Made by a program: the position numbers and the translations under genes. Shown here piece by piece: positions 53,585 to 64,000 of a DNA stretch of 64,000 nt. The notes below the pieces were generated by a model that saw only the letters and a program-made list of their open reading frames with translations, did not search any database and was not told the origin of the DNA. The DNA comes from Lunularia cruciata (Eukaryota; Streptophyta; Marchantiopsida; Lunulariales; Lunulariaceae): the NCBI GenBank assembly GCA_948567375.1, contig OX419762.1, positions 32,741,465 through 32,805,464 of the forward strand, read 5' to 3'. The stretch's first letter is position 1; each line of letters begins with the position of its first letter.

Positions 53585-56272
53585 AAGGCCTTGGTGAGGT
53601 GAGCCAAAAGGGTCTGTTCGCAAATCTGAACACGATACAGTTAAACGGTTGTTTTTCTGACTTCCCTCCGGGAGTGGTTTATTCCGTTTGAGACAACAGT
53701 TATTGCAGCTAAGGAGGTCCTAAGACCAGAAGCTGTTCTTCCGCAGGTCTTTCCGGTTACGAGGCCAGGAGCTTGTGAAGAGTTTTCCAGTTCAGCACCG
53801 GAACATGAAGCAGTAAATCGTCAGCTTAAATCTAGTGGTCGGTACTGTTTAGGCCAACATGTGAAGGGCGGGGAGCTATTTCCTTCTCGTCCGCCTGTTT
53901 TGAAGGTAGGGGAACAAACTTCATATGGGTTCAGACTTCCAGTCAAACACTTGGAACTGTGAGCATGGTTTTGAGCTAATTCTCCTTTCTTCTAACCATC
54001 TTGTTGCACCTCGTAGGTATGAGCATCCGCTGTAAAGCTGTAAATATCGTTCCCTGGTTTAGTTCGACAACCTACAGTGAGGCTATCTAGTCGCTGGATC
54101 GCCGGTGAATGTGTATAGATGCTCCATTCTTCCCTCTCAAGAATCAATTTTTATTGCTTTTTTACTTTCAGTCCTTTCGAGTATAGCATTGAGCATATCT
54201 ATGGGACTGAACCTGCTTTTTACTACAGGACATCCAACAAACTGAAATTGCAAAGACATTTTTAGAGGAGGATGTAGCGAACACTCCTGCAGGAAGGTTG
54301 TAAATGTTGACACCTAAATTGTAAACAGCTATGACAGGAACGTTGATAGCTAGCGAGTTATCTGACATTAGTAGCAGAATGTTGACAGATTACTACAAAG
54401 ATTGTATCTGACAACCCTCATGTCGTCGCGAAGTATCGCTGAGGCAGGCTGAGCTACTAAAGAACGAAGTAACGAGGAAAGAGAAGCTGGTGGTAACTTT
54501 CTGTTGTCGAACATCAAACCTCTACTGAAGAGGGACGTGAGCCCAGACTTCTGTTACCTCGATGAATAGTTTCATACACCTGAAACCGGCAAGCAACTAG
54601 ATCCTGTTGTTTTCATCAGTAAGCACTCCCGTTGCTTCCTCACCACCGAACTCAAAATACTGTAGAGACCTATCTGTTTAAGTTGTTTTGGGGCTTATCT
54701 GCTTGTAGGTTCTGCCTTGTAGGTTTCGCCTTTGAAGATAGTATTACGATGCGAAAATGGCTGGTCGACTCGTTTTTCTCCTTAACCAGCGTGGTTTTAG
54801 CGTGTAGATCTCTTTTATTGTAACCCGTTCGTGGGCTTCTCTGTTGTCGGAAGTATAAGCATGACATGCTCTTGAACTGGATGTACCAGCAGCAAATTAT
54901 ATCTTATGGTAGTCGAATAATTCCTTACTGCCAAACAGATATAAGGATAATAAGGACCAAGGGATTCTTTACATTATAGTAGATTTAGTCTTTAGTTCGT
55001 GTATACACGGTGATATGTAGGTTCTTGAGACATTATTCCCTGAGAGAAAATTCTCTGCGGGACGAAATCAAGTCTTTACATTTTTCTTCAGAATGTCACA
55101 ATGGCTATGTTAAGCACCCGTCATGATCGGTGCATAGTAGGTGATGAGAAGCTTTCGGAGGTTTCTGTCTGTTCCTTGTGGCATTCAGCAATTCTTTCAC
55201 TTTGGATTGAATTCAGTATCACATTGGTACCTTCATGATGCGCTTCTCTTACGTCGAGGACTTCTTCTGTGTGCAAGGGCTTTCTCTTCTTGAAGAGTTA
55301 TGACAATCTTCAGGTCGCCTGAATCTACGGGTATTAACAATGTCTGAGAGGGTGAGACGATAGCGATAGTGTCACATGGAGGTGTCTGAAGCATGCATCA
55401 AAGGGCCCACGTAGAAACTGATACAGCATGAACGCTTTCGTAGATAAAATCCGTGTAGATAGCTCTTCCTTTCTGTCCGAGTCGTGTACGCGGATCTTAG
55501 TAAACCTCTTAACAGTTCTTACCAATATTTGGCTTTCGCATGCCTTTATTCCAGATAGGGATCTCATGGGGCTTAGCAGCATCCTCGGCGCTTCAATCAA
55601 ATGGACGGACGAGGAAACGGAATCATTTTAGTATGTAGAATCGCAACAGAATAGTATACGGTGGTTCACAAGAGAGGTGATTTCATGATTGGTCCCCTTC
55701 AGACATGGACGTAAGTATTGGGAGTTGTGTGCAGCTGGGACCATCTCGTTGACTACATCAGGAAAAGGCTGCCCAAGCTGACAGAAACCTGAACATTTGT
55801 GCCCGCCAAACGTGGACTTTCGCCCATGCGGTGAATCCCCCAAGCGAAACTAATTGGACTCGTCTTCCGCGCTTTGTACCAAACATGTTTGTGACGAGAC
55901 GATGGAGGCATGGAACATACACGAGTACTGGTTTCTCGGAACGACGATCTTGCAACGAAGGTCATGGGAATGTCTCTACAAGGATAATGAGCCGAAATTC
56001 TCAGGGAATGTTCCGAGTGTAACTTCCGTCGTGAAGTTAAACAATAAAGAATTTCAAAAGGGCACGTAAAGATTTCGTAACTCGTTTCCGCAAAGCGTTT
56101 TATGTATGGTCCCATAAAACTTTACGGCGCATGTAATAAGGTGAGCTATGAAAATTCGCCACTCAACCCATTCTCCTTAAATCGTTATATGGGTAGCAGG
56201 ATCTTACGGTTGATGAATATGCAATTTAGTCAATCCCATTAGGGGTTTCCATTTTAGCCATTTTATGGAAGA
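53585..56272. other. Intergenic downstream of the 59K gene
   Basis: No recognised gene. A frame without an ATG at about 53644-53959 (REWFIPFETTVIAAKEVLRP, then PVTRPGACEEFSSSAPEHE) reads protein-like, but it has no known motif and no convincing splice sites. It may be an exon or 3' untranslated sequence. Other frames (54632-54823, 55428-55631, 55753-56115) show nothing recognisable. Confidence 0.45.
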
Positions 56273-56820
56273 AAAGGGTGATCGTGTAGAAAACACTAAG
56301 GACAGGAAGACCCCACCAAGCGTACAAGGGTGAGACAAAACAAGTAAAATGGGGCTAAGCCCCAATAGTGTCGGAATGAAAAATCTGCACTATTGCACTT
56401 AAGATATCCAAGCTATGCAAGATGTACTGTCTACAAACAATTGGAGCATCATAAGAAACATCACATAGTGTGATTGTTCTCTTATAGATTGGATTAGCCA
56501 TTGTCTTCTATAGAGCAATGGACACACATTGTCTGATGGACATACGTTGTCTAAAATATATTACAAAATATGAGAGTGAAAGTGATATCCTTTGTGCCTA
56601 ACAGAGTAAGCTCTCATGCAAATATGTCTAGTGTTATATCCATTACTCCATATAACTCCAAGGCTAGAGGAACAAAGAGGTTACACCCGTTGCATACTCC
56701 TATACTTGGAGACTTTATGAGTTACTGATGCACTCGCTGCCCATCCAGGAGGATGGGTAATCATTCCTTTTGAAATTGTATGACACGGAGGGTTCCTAAC
56801 GATGACATCCACTATTGTCA
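56273..56820 (+). repeat. Long dispersed repeat, copy 2 (~550 bp)
   Basis: It begins AAGGGTGATCGTGTAGAAAA, carries the palindrome GGGGCTAAGCCCC near 56350, and aligns with 47865-48537. With that copy it brackets the 59K gene as direct repeats about 8.4 kb apart. Confidence 0.75.
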
Positions 56821-59800
56821 CCTTGTTTCAATCAAGCTTACACCCAAGTAGAATGCAAATTCTTTTACATAGCAAATCTTGTTGAATTTAATCTTCAGAT
56901 GAAGGTAATCATGTACAAAAGACTAAAAACTATAATCAGATTGACATCATTACAAGATTTGCCATCATTTGCATGCACGAGGTTGAGTTCAACTTGACAA
57001 TGTATTGTACGATAGCATATCAAATGTATTAACTTTGCGTAATGCGGTGGCGAAGAGCAGTATCTATCTCACCAAACTATATTGTGGTAAGATATTAGTG
57101 GCAAGGAGTCCACCCACGGAATTCGTAATCATTCCATAACCTTTCTTAGTGTAGCAAAGTAAATTAGTTAAGCGACTAACAATGGTCTATTTTCTCCTTT
57201 TTCTATGAAAAACACGAACTTATTTTCTACACCACCTGTACACTTCCAATATGAAGTAATGATTTTTGAGTCTTCTAAGTCCCCTACAACACGTGATAGT
57301 TTTCCATGATCGTTTACATAATTGACAATTTTGCTATTACTTTTTCTAAGACTATATATATAACTAATAGGTGGAGGGGGCGGGATATGACCTCACCCGC
57401 ATAATCATCTCGTAAACAAGAGAATTTAAACCTCTAGATACTTTCCCTCAATAATGTGGAAAATAAGGAATCTATTTCATTACACCATCTCACGTGTTCG
57501 ACATCTAAGTATTGAGTTTACTGCAAGACTATCTCTCCAAATTTCCTATTGTGTCTTGCAATCAATAAATATAGATGGAGAAGAGTTTACCAATACACCC
57601 GCTATGTTTACAGCTTCTACCTAAACACGATTCTCTAATCATGCATTACTTGACATAATTTGAGTTTTCTCTGGTAGGATTCTATTCATCCGTTTTGAAA
57701 CTACATTTTGATAGTTAGGGAATACCAAGATTAGAAAAATGGTTATGTTGCCCCATACAGTATCTCTTAAGCATGCTCCCAAGGATAAGCTTCCAACGGG
57801 CGAAAAACAATGAGTGAAAAAAATTAACCCGGGAACTTATTCGATTGTTCCCATCTTCGTATATGTCTATATTGGCTAAGGACCACGTAACCGTCTCCAT
57901 CATCAGGGAGTCACTTCCACCCAACAAAGCATCCAATAGTGCCCCAAGAGCACCGGGAAAATGCAGAATCTGCTTGGCATCGGCCTCATAAGACATCACC
58001 CGTGACTATTCTGAAGACAGATCATGACCCCAACTAGAGATATGTATCCCAATCAATTGTAAGCATGGCATGGGGAGGATTCAGTCTGCTGTAATACAGA
58101 AAAAGTTTCATGTAGAGGAACTCAGAGTAAGTTTCAATATGCCCTTGTGGACTAAGTATTGGTTGAATTGATGTGCAGTATTTCTGAGACTATTTTGAAA
58201 CTAATTGATTGCAACTCATTCCAATTAAAGTCCTCCAAATTGGTCTTACAGTGGATGGTACGAATTTGGGTTTTTGGTGGTAGTCATTGCGGTTTTCACC
58301 ACAGCCAGCGAATAGGTGTCTTCTTTGTGAGTTTGTCAAATCACGTTTATGACCATAACTAATGTCCAGTCACGGGAACTAAGACTTCACCAGAAGCCCA
58401 TGAACACTAATCTCTTGACAAAAATGAGTACAGCGGTTTGGGTTCGCTGTCGGAGCAACCATGTAATGGAAACGCTGTTGTCTACTGCTCATTAATCCAG
58501 ACAATCGTCTTGGAATTGAACGCGCAGAAGTGCATGAGAACGGTGATTTCCTTGTTTGATGGATTAAAAGGTCATAAAATTCCGTTTCAAATAATCCCAC
58601 ATCGAGTATGACAAAATTTGCACTTGGGAATACCCATCACCACACTTCCAACGTTAACCGTTCTAGAATCCACTACATCCAGAATGTGACATGAGACTCT
58701 AATTTGATATGGCTGAGATTTCAATAAATAGTGCTTTTATTTCACAGAGTTACTCGTTGAAATGCTTCCAGATTATTGATTACGTGAACATGCTTTAGAT
58801 CTTTATCTGGAAAGACAAATGGCCACGACAGGAAAGAATAATTGTTCTGAAAGTAGGTTCATGGATTCTGAAGTCCTCATGACTACCATTGCATAGCTGT
58901 TCGTGGAAATAGGTTGCGAAGTTATCCTATCCAACGACAGAATCAGTCAACAAGACCGCAGAAACAGCACACAATATCTGGTCGTTTCAAGGACTGCGTG
59001 AGTACCTAGTTATAATAGGAAATGCTCGAGCAATGCCGTCGACGTTTCACACGAACTGTACTGCCATAGCGAGTTTGACGAGAAAACCACTTTACTTGTT
59101 TGACTTGAATACGAGCACACTGTGCACTAACAGCTGCGATATGCAGCTGTTTGCTCAATAATGGCATCATGTCAACGAAAACTCTTGAGAGCCATCTCTT
59201 GGATTTCATCATAAGAAGTTGGTGTCGGTATTTCCCAACTTGAACGCACTTAATGGATCAGGCCAAAATCATAAATGAAATGTTCAATATCTGAACCAAC
59301 AAGTGGAAGTATGCAACTTCTTTGTCTGTATAATCAAACTCTGTCCGGGTGACGTGAGCTTCGCCATCCGAAATATAGCCTAGGTAACACGGGGCTTAGC
59401 CCCATGTTACCTCCTACGTTTTATCCTTGTACGGCTTGATGGGGTCTTCCCATCCTTCTTGTTATCCTACGCGGTCGCCTTTCTGTAAATATAGCCTTAG
59501 TATCTCATAAGAAAAATCACCGACTTCGCGTATAAAGGCACGAAAACTTGATTACTCTGTTAGAGATAGGGAAAGAGAAGTATGACATCTACCCGTCACT
59601 GTGCGAGTCTGGAATCATCCATTGCGTTAACATACAGCGGTCAACATATTTTGTCAACCAGTGGCTAGTACGGCCAGTAAGCCTGGTCGCAAGAACCTGA
59701 GGCCATCATAAACGCCGACCAGTCGAGGAAGAAAACTCCAAAGTGAAAAGCGACAAGCATATCCGAAGGCAGTTCCTAGGGGGGTTACGTCATGTGTTGA

Positions 59801-61328
59801 ATGTGATGAAATAGCTCTAGTTTACAATATGATGCTCGTGCGCCTTCTATCGTCTATGCGGGCATTGGAAATGATTCTTACTTTTTATTGCATGTATGAA
59901 CGTGTGTCTATAAGATGGTCGGGATTTTCGATGTGTCATAAATTTGTGATCTGTCTTACCCAAATGTGTAGCAGTGTTGGAAAGTCGTTGCTGTGCACTG
60001 TCGTATTGCTTTTCACGAGACCATCGACGTTACTACAAAGAGTCTTGGGTACTCACGCCATATGTTCTTTCGTTCTTTCTCCTGAGATGTCTGAGACTCG
60101 AAATACTGGCTTCATCACTAGAATCTAGGGGATTCCATGACTGAGATTTCTGACTGCACAAATTCTAGATCTCCTGCCGCTGTGTTCTGTGAATGTATCC
60201 TCGATTTGGAGAGTGTAATGGTAACACAGAAAAAGAAACAGACAAAAAAATGACCGTTTCTGCTTACTAAATCCTTGAACTAATGTAGAGTAACCATTGT
60301 TTTCATGAGCTAGGTAGGAAGAGGTAAAGAACCACAAATTCTGCAACGTCTTACGTACTGTGATCATATTGTTAGCTTTCCCCTGCAAAATCATAACTTG
60401 CATTTGATCAGACAAGATGCGAGCCCAGTGATATTGATCTGTATTCAGATTTTGGACCTCTGGTCGCTACGAGTTAGCCATAGGGTCAAGTTGAGAAGAC
60501 GTGCTTGCCTCGGAGGTGACATGAAGTGCATCAGGAAAGCTTTACTGCCGCCTCGGTTCTTACCACCGGTAAGTTCTCTCATACATCCAGCTAATAAGCT
60601 CTTCCGAATCACTATGTTAAGTTCCTTGTGATCAATTCATCCGTTTAGACAGTGTCTGGAAATCTTAGACATAAGTATAGCTCTACATGGAGAATCGAAG
60701 GATGTTGGTCGTGTCATCATGAGATCAAAGCGATCAAAAGAACCTTGGTCCTTTTTCTGTGATATGCGTCCCAAGAGAGGTCGGCAGCCAATGATCATGC
60801 AAATAGCATAATTATCTGTGTAGTGTTTTAGTCCAATACTAATCCAAAGCTTGTGATTCGAGGCAAATTAGCAAATTAGCACCAATACTTCGAAGGACGC
60901 GTATAAACATAATCATTTATAATGAGCTGATGTATATTAGTTTCCTCCTACATCTTTTGTCGTTCATCGAGTTTGAGGCCTAAGTTTCAGCTCAGCTGGC
61001 TCATTCGTTAATGGTTTCCCTCCCCTAAATCGTTCGATTCTTCGGCTAATTGAGTCCATTTTCTTTACGGGAAAGCTTTGAAGGCTTTCTGGTCTTCTTT
61101 GTCCTGCAAAATCTTCACGCACGTCCCGCACGTAGATCCATGGTCCGAGATAGAAAGGAACTTCTTGAGCTTCTAATGTAGCACTGCAGCAAGACCTTTG
61201 CTGCTTATAATTCGAAGCATCCACCATCTATCTCCTAATCCCAGGTATCGTCTCTCATACTAAAGTATGCTACTCAAAAACTTGGAATTCGACTTCGGCA
61301 CACTGACTTCATCACCCTCTCCTTGCAG
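56821..61328. other. Intergenic, mostly featureless
   Basis: No gene could be supported. A minus-strand frame at 57715-57999 begins with a stretch (GALGALLDALLGGSDSLMME, then TVTWSLANI) resembling one armadillo repeat. With no neighbouring repeat or splice structure it is only a hint. Frames at 59006-59212 (-), 59829-60128 (+), 60125-60415 (-) and 60964-61227 (-) are unassigned. A short dispersed repeat in inverted orientation lies at 59382-59481. The right end should include upstream exons or the promoter of the Kelch gene. Confidence 0.45.
59382..59481 (-). repeat. Short dispersed repeat, inverted copy with long palindrome
   Basis: Read on the minus strand it gives GGCGACCGCGTAGGATAACA, GGATGGGAAGACCCCATCAA, GCCGTACAAGG and the palindrome. 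Here the palindrome extends to 15-bp arms with one mismatch (59382-59396 with 59398-59412), centred on GGGGCTTAGCCCC. Confidence 0.85.
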
Positions 61329-64000
61329 CTTGCAAGAACTTTATGGAGCAATCCCCCTGTGATCCAACCGACGGCTACTGATGTCCCTTTTGTTACTTGC
61401 ATGCAGAGTTCTGGGTCTACGAGAACCAAATTGAAGGACCGAATACGGAACAGCTTCTCCTCCTCTCATGAAGAGGATACAAGTGCAAGATCGTCATTTA
61501 GCACCATGCCAGACGAGTGTGGTGTTGCAAGGTCTCTGTCAGACATAATTAGTGAACACGAATGGGTTCGTCTACATCTTGACGAGCCTTTGCCTAGTCC
61601 TCGCTCCAAGGTTGGTAAAATATTGCATTCAATTTTGGCTACTGGATTGAAGTCTGTCTGAGTGACTGATTCGTTTAAAGGAAGTTACAACTGTCGCCCG
61701 AGATTTCAGTCCTCGACGTCTCGATTGGTAGGTCCTGAAATCCAAATTCTAGTGACATGCATTACCAATACCTATCTGATAATCTGCTAATAAGCTGCTC
61801 ATTACTAAAAAATATATATCATAATTTCTTCAGATTCTGAAGCTTAGACTGTATCAACTGACGCCGTTTCGTTGAGAACCCACAGCATGGTGCAACGGGA
61901 ATAGGGGAACGGATGTTCGTTGTCGGGGGCAGATCGGCAGAGGGGATACTTGGTGACATCCAGGTCCCATTCTCAACACATGACTTTGCTGCAATGATTT
62001 TGTGTACGTGAAAGATTTTGTTCTCTAACCCTACTACATGAATTTCAACGAGCTTGTCGAGATTTGTCAGGATATCGCAATACTGTAGTAAGAACGCATC
62101 TACAACGATGTCACGTACAAGACTGTCAAGATGCAGCTTAAAACTTTCTGATGATTTTTTGAAGGTTCTGGATACACGTGAGTTACTGTGGAGGGAACTA
62201 TCCAGTGACGCTGGAGGGAGTCCAAAAGTACCTTCTCCTCGCTTTGTTGGACACTTTGTGGTACTTATCAAACGAGCTTTTAAGTTTTGTCTTAATTTCC
62301 GGCCTGGTTTGAGTTCTTAGAATTTCTACTGCTGCAGACACATAAAATCAGAGAATTGAAATCTGTCCTGAACTTCAAAAAGATCCTAGTTTCTTTGACA
62401 ATTTCTTGTTTCTTTATGGCGGTGTTGGTTGGTTTAGGGTCAGTGGAAGAACCGGCTAGTGGTGGTTGGAGGAGAGCTCGAGGCTAAAACCTCTTTTGTT
62501 AAAGGTAACGAGGAGGAAGCCGATCGTCATCTTTCCGTTGCAAGGACGCCGTAAATTCTCACCAAAATGACTTATTGACACTAAACTTATTGGAATCAAT
62601 GGAAATTAGCAGTTAATTATTTGTGAATCTTGCTGGACGACATGTGGCAGTACATGCATTCGATTTCGAATCCAAGAGCTGGTCCGTTCTTACTTCAAGT
62701 GGTGAAATCCCAGTGAGTTCTCCTGTTCCACCTTTCAAGCGCACTGTTTACAAATTTCATGAGTTCCGAAAATCAAAATACTGTTTATCCTGACCCTGAA
62801 CGGTCTCTCAAGGAAGAATTCTTATGTAGCAAATATTTTCGCATCAGAAAGAAGATGACTTCCGGTTGTTCCATCGAAATAGCCCTCCAAATCCGTTAAG
62901 TATCGCAACTCAGAGTACCTTCATTGACATCACTCTTTAGCATTGCAGCCAGCTCGTATCGGCCAAAGTGTAGTGCAGGTGGACTCGAGACTCATCATGT
63001 TTGGGGGGGAAGATGCGAGCGGAAGGATGTTAGACGAACTTTACGTTCTTGATCTCGAAACCTTCTTTTGGGATGCCCCGAAAACAGCGTAATTTTAATC
63101 TCTAAAAGCACTTTCAACTTTGCTGTCTTGTCTCACGCAACTACCATAAAATCAATGATCAACCTAGTGGTGGAATATGATCCGGCTTATCCGGCTAGTG
63201 AGTTTTTCAAAGCTTCACGACTGTGCTAGGGTAGTGTCTCCAGTCTAAGAAAATTTTGGATTTCTTATGGTTATCCAGTACGGATTGACCAAGCGTACTT
63301 TGATTATCAGGGATTTCTCTTACTTTGTGTGATCGGAACAATCATGCAGGGGTTTGAAGCCAGCTCCTCGGAAGTTCCATGCAGCAGGATGTTACGGAGA
63401 AAGATATATGTGGATTTTTGGAGGCAAATCTTATGCAACTTACTACAAGGATGTCTTCTGCCTTGACCTCAACACGGTACATGCTAGGCCAAAAGCCTGC
63501 GCATTTCCATCCTCCTGTTACCTCGTCTAGTAAATAGTAAGCTACATCAGTACACTTCCTCCCAATCATTGGAAATTAGCTTCCTTATCCGTCACTAATA
63601 TGAAAGAGATTTACGATTCCACAGATGGAATGGACTAGAGAGAAGACAGCTGGTTCGTTGCCTCAGGTTGGGCGGGCTCGACATGTTGGGGTGATGGTGG
63701 AGAGAAGACTGTACTTTGTAGGTGGAGAGAATCGCGGTCAGGGTAAGTGTACAGTGAAACAATATGTTCAGAAACCAATCAATGCCGACTGTACTGAGGG
63801 GCCCCTTCTATTATCTTGACATATATCTGCTGCAGAAATGGTAGATACCTTGATGCTGGATGTTGTAAAGCGCGAGTGGTCGACTGTTACGACGATCGAA
63901 CCTATGTCTCCGCTTGCTCATGATGTAAGCCAAACTTCTTCAAGAACTTCCAAAGATCTACATCGTTCAAAAGTGCAGAATTTTTTAATTCAGTCCTTCA
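61329..64000 (+). CDS. Kelch-repeat protein related to plant ACBP4/5, partial
   Basis: Nine exons with matching phases: 61329-61610, 61886-61963, 62165-62260, 62438-62504, 62651-62712, 62949-63088, 63350-63476, 63625-63742, 63836-63924 (353 codons). Kelch blades, each ending in GG plus a distal Trp, read ATGIGERMFVVGGRS; WKNRLVVVGGE; VHAFDFESKSWSVL; QSVVQVDSRLIMFGGEDASG followed by DELYVLDLETFFW; YMWIFGGKSYATYYKDV; and RRLYFVGGEN followed by VVKREWS. The order and the sequence SPLAHD resemble the Kelch half of plant acyl-CoA-binding proteins 4/5. No acyl-CoA-binding domain is visible upstream. The first exon (Ser-rich linker, EWVRLHLDEPLPSPR) starts at an acceptor, so the gene begins further left. 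It continues past the window. Likely a cytosolic protein-interaction scaffold. Confidence 0.75.

Noticed and set aside
57715..57999. Single armadillo-like repeat on the minus strand
   Set aside because: Only one helix-rich repeat with no adjacent repeats, no convincing splice sites and an implausible tail. Mentioned in the intergenic entry but not annotated as a gene.
61819..62271. 150-codon minus-strand frame
   Set aside because: It is antisense to two Kelch exons (61886-61963, 62165-62260), which encode clear blade motifs on the plus strand.
1..64000. CRISPR array, bacterial operons or plasmid functions
   Set aside because: No regularly spaced short repeats, ribosome-binding sites or prokaryotic gene clusters. 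The organisation is clearly eukaryotic.

Overview
The window looks like nuclear DNA of a land plant. A bryophyte (moss-like) genome is my best guess, but that is inference. The evidence is intron-containing genes with short GT-AG introns of roughly 150-400 nt, a plant-type minor-spliceosome protein gene, a plant-type Kelch gene, and a mass of AT-rich Ty3/gypsy and Ty1/copia retrotransposons. Nothing bacterial or organellar was recognised.

Positions 1-45.4 kb are almost entirely retrotransposon, layered like Russian dolls. The left edge (3.0-8.1 kb) holds a decayed gag remnant and a Ty1/copia 5' half split by a solo LTR with perfect 5-bp target duplications (GAACT). The main structure is one old minus-strand chromodomain Ty3 element, 'A-old', with ends at 10918 and 43219. 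It is stretched to about 32 kb by later insertions. Element B1 (11709-33502) sits in its pol. Element B2 (36749-40781, duplication CATGA) sits near its protease. A solo B LTR (42013-42763) sits in its leader. B1 is itself split by a minisatellite block carrying a nearly intact non-chromodomain Ty3 element (14515-22344, LTRs differing at one base, single 1608-aa gag-pol). It is also split by a young A element, 'A-young' (26913-32552, duplication GATGG, LTRs differing at two bases). A further A-like relic and a foldback inverted repeat lie at 43.2-45.4 kb.

From about 46 kb the sequence becomes ordinary gene-bearing DNA. It holds a small minus-strand DNA/RNA non-specific endonuclease-like gene (46077-46610). 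It also holds an eight-exon gene for the U11/U12 snRNP 59K (PDCD7-like) protein (50344-53584) and the first nine visible exons of a Kelch-repeat gene resembling the Kelch half of plant acyl-CoA-binding proteins 4/5 (61329 to the right edge). Two diverged copies of a 550-670 bp repeat flank the 59K gene. Its first ~110 bp also occurs alone elsewhere, carrying a GGGGCTAAGCCCC palindrome.

The most interesting observations are these: (1) family A LTRs carry clustered, perfectly phased heat-shock-element modules upstream of a TATA box; (2) A-young has a textbook -1 ribosomal frameshift signal at the gag-pol junction (GGGAAAC, 7-nt spacer, perfect 9-bp stem), and the out-of-frame arrangement is conserved in A-old; (3) A-young has at least five nonsense codons, all explicable by C-to-T or G-to-A transitions, despite nearly identical LTRs, suggesting mobilisation in trans; (4) the intact non-chromodomain element carries extra leader ORFs, including two mini-ORFs that share a PFV-aromatic-P motif. 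Exon boundaries, repeat ends and identities were read by eye.
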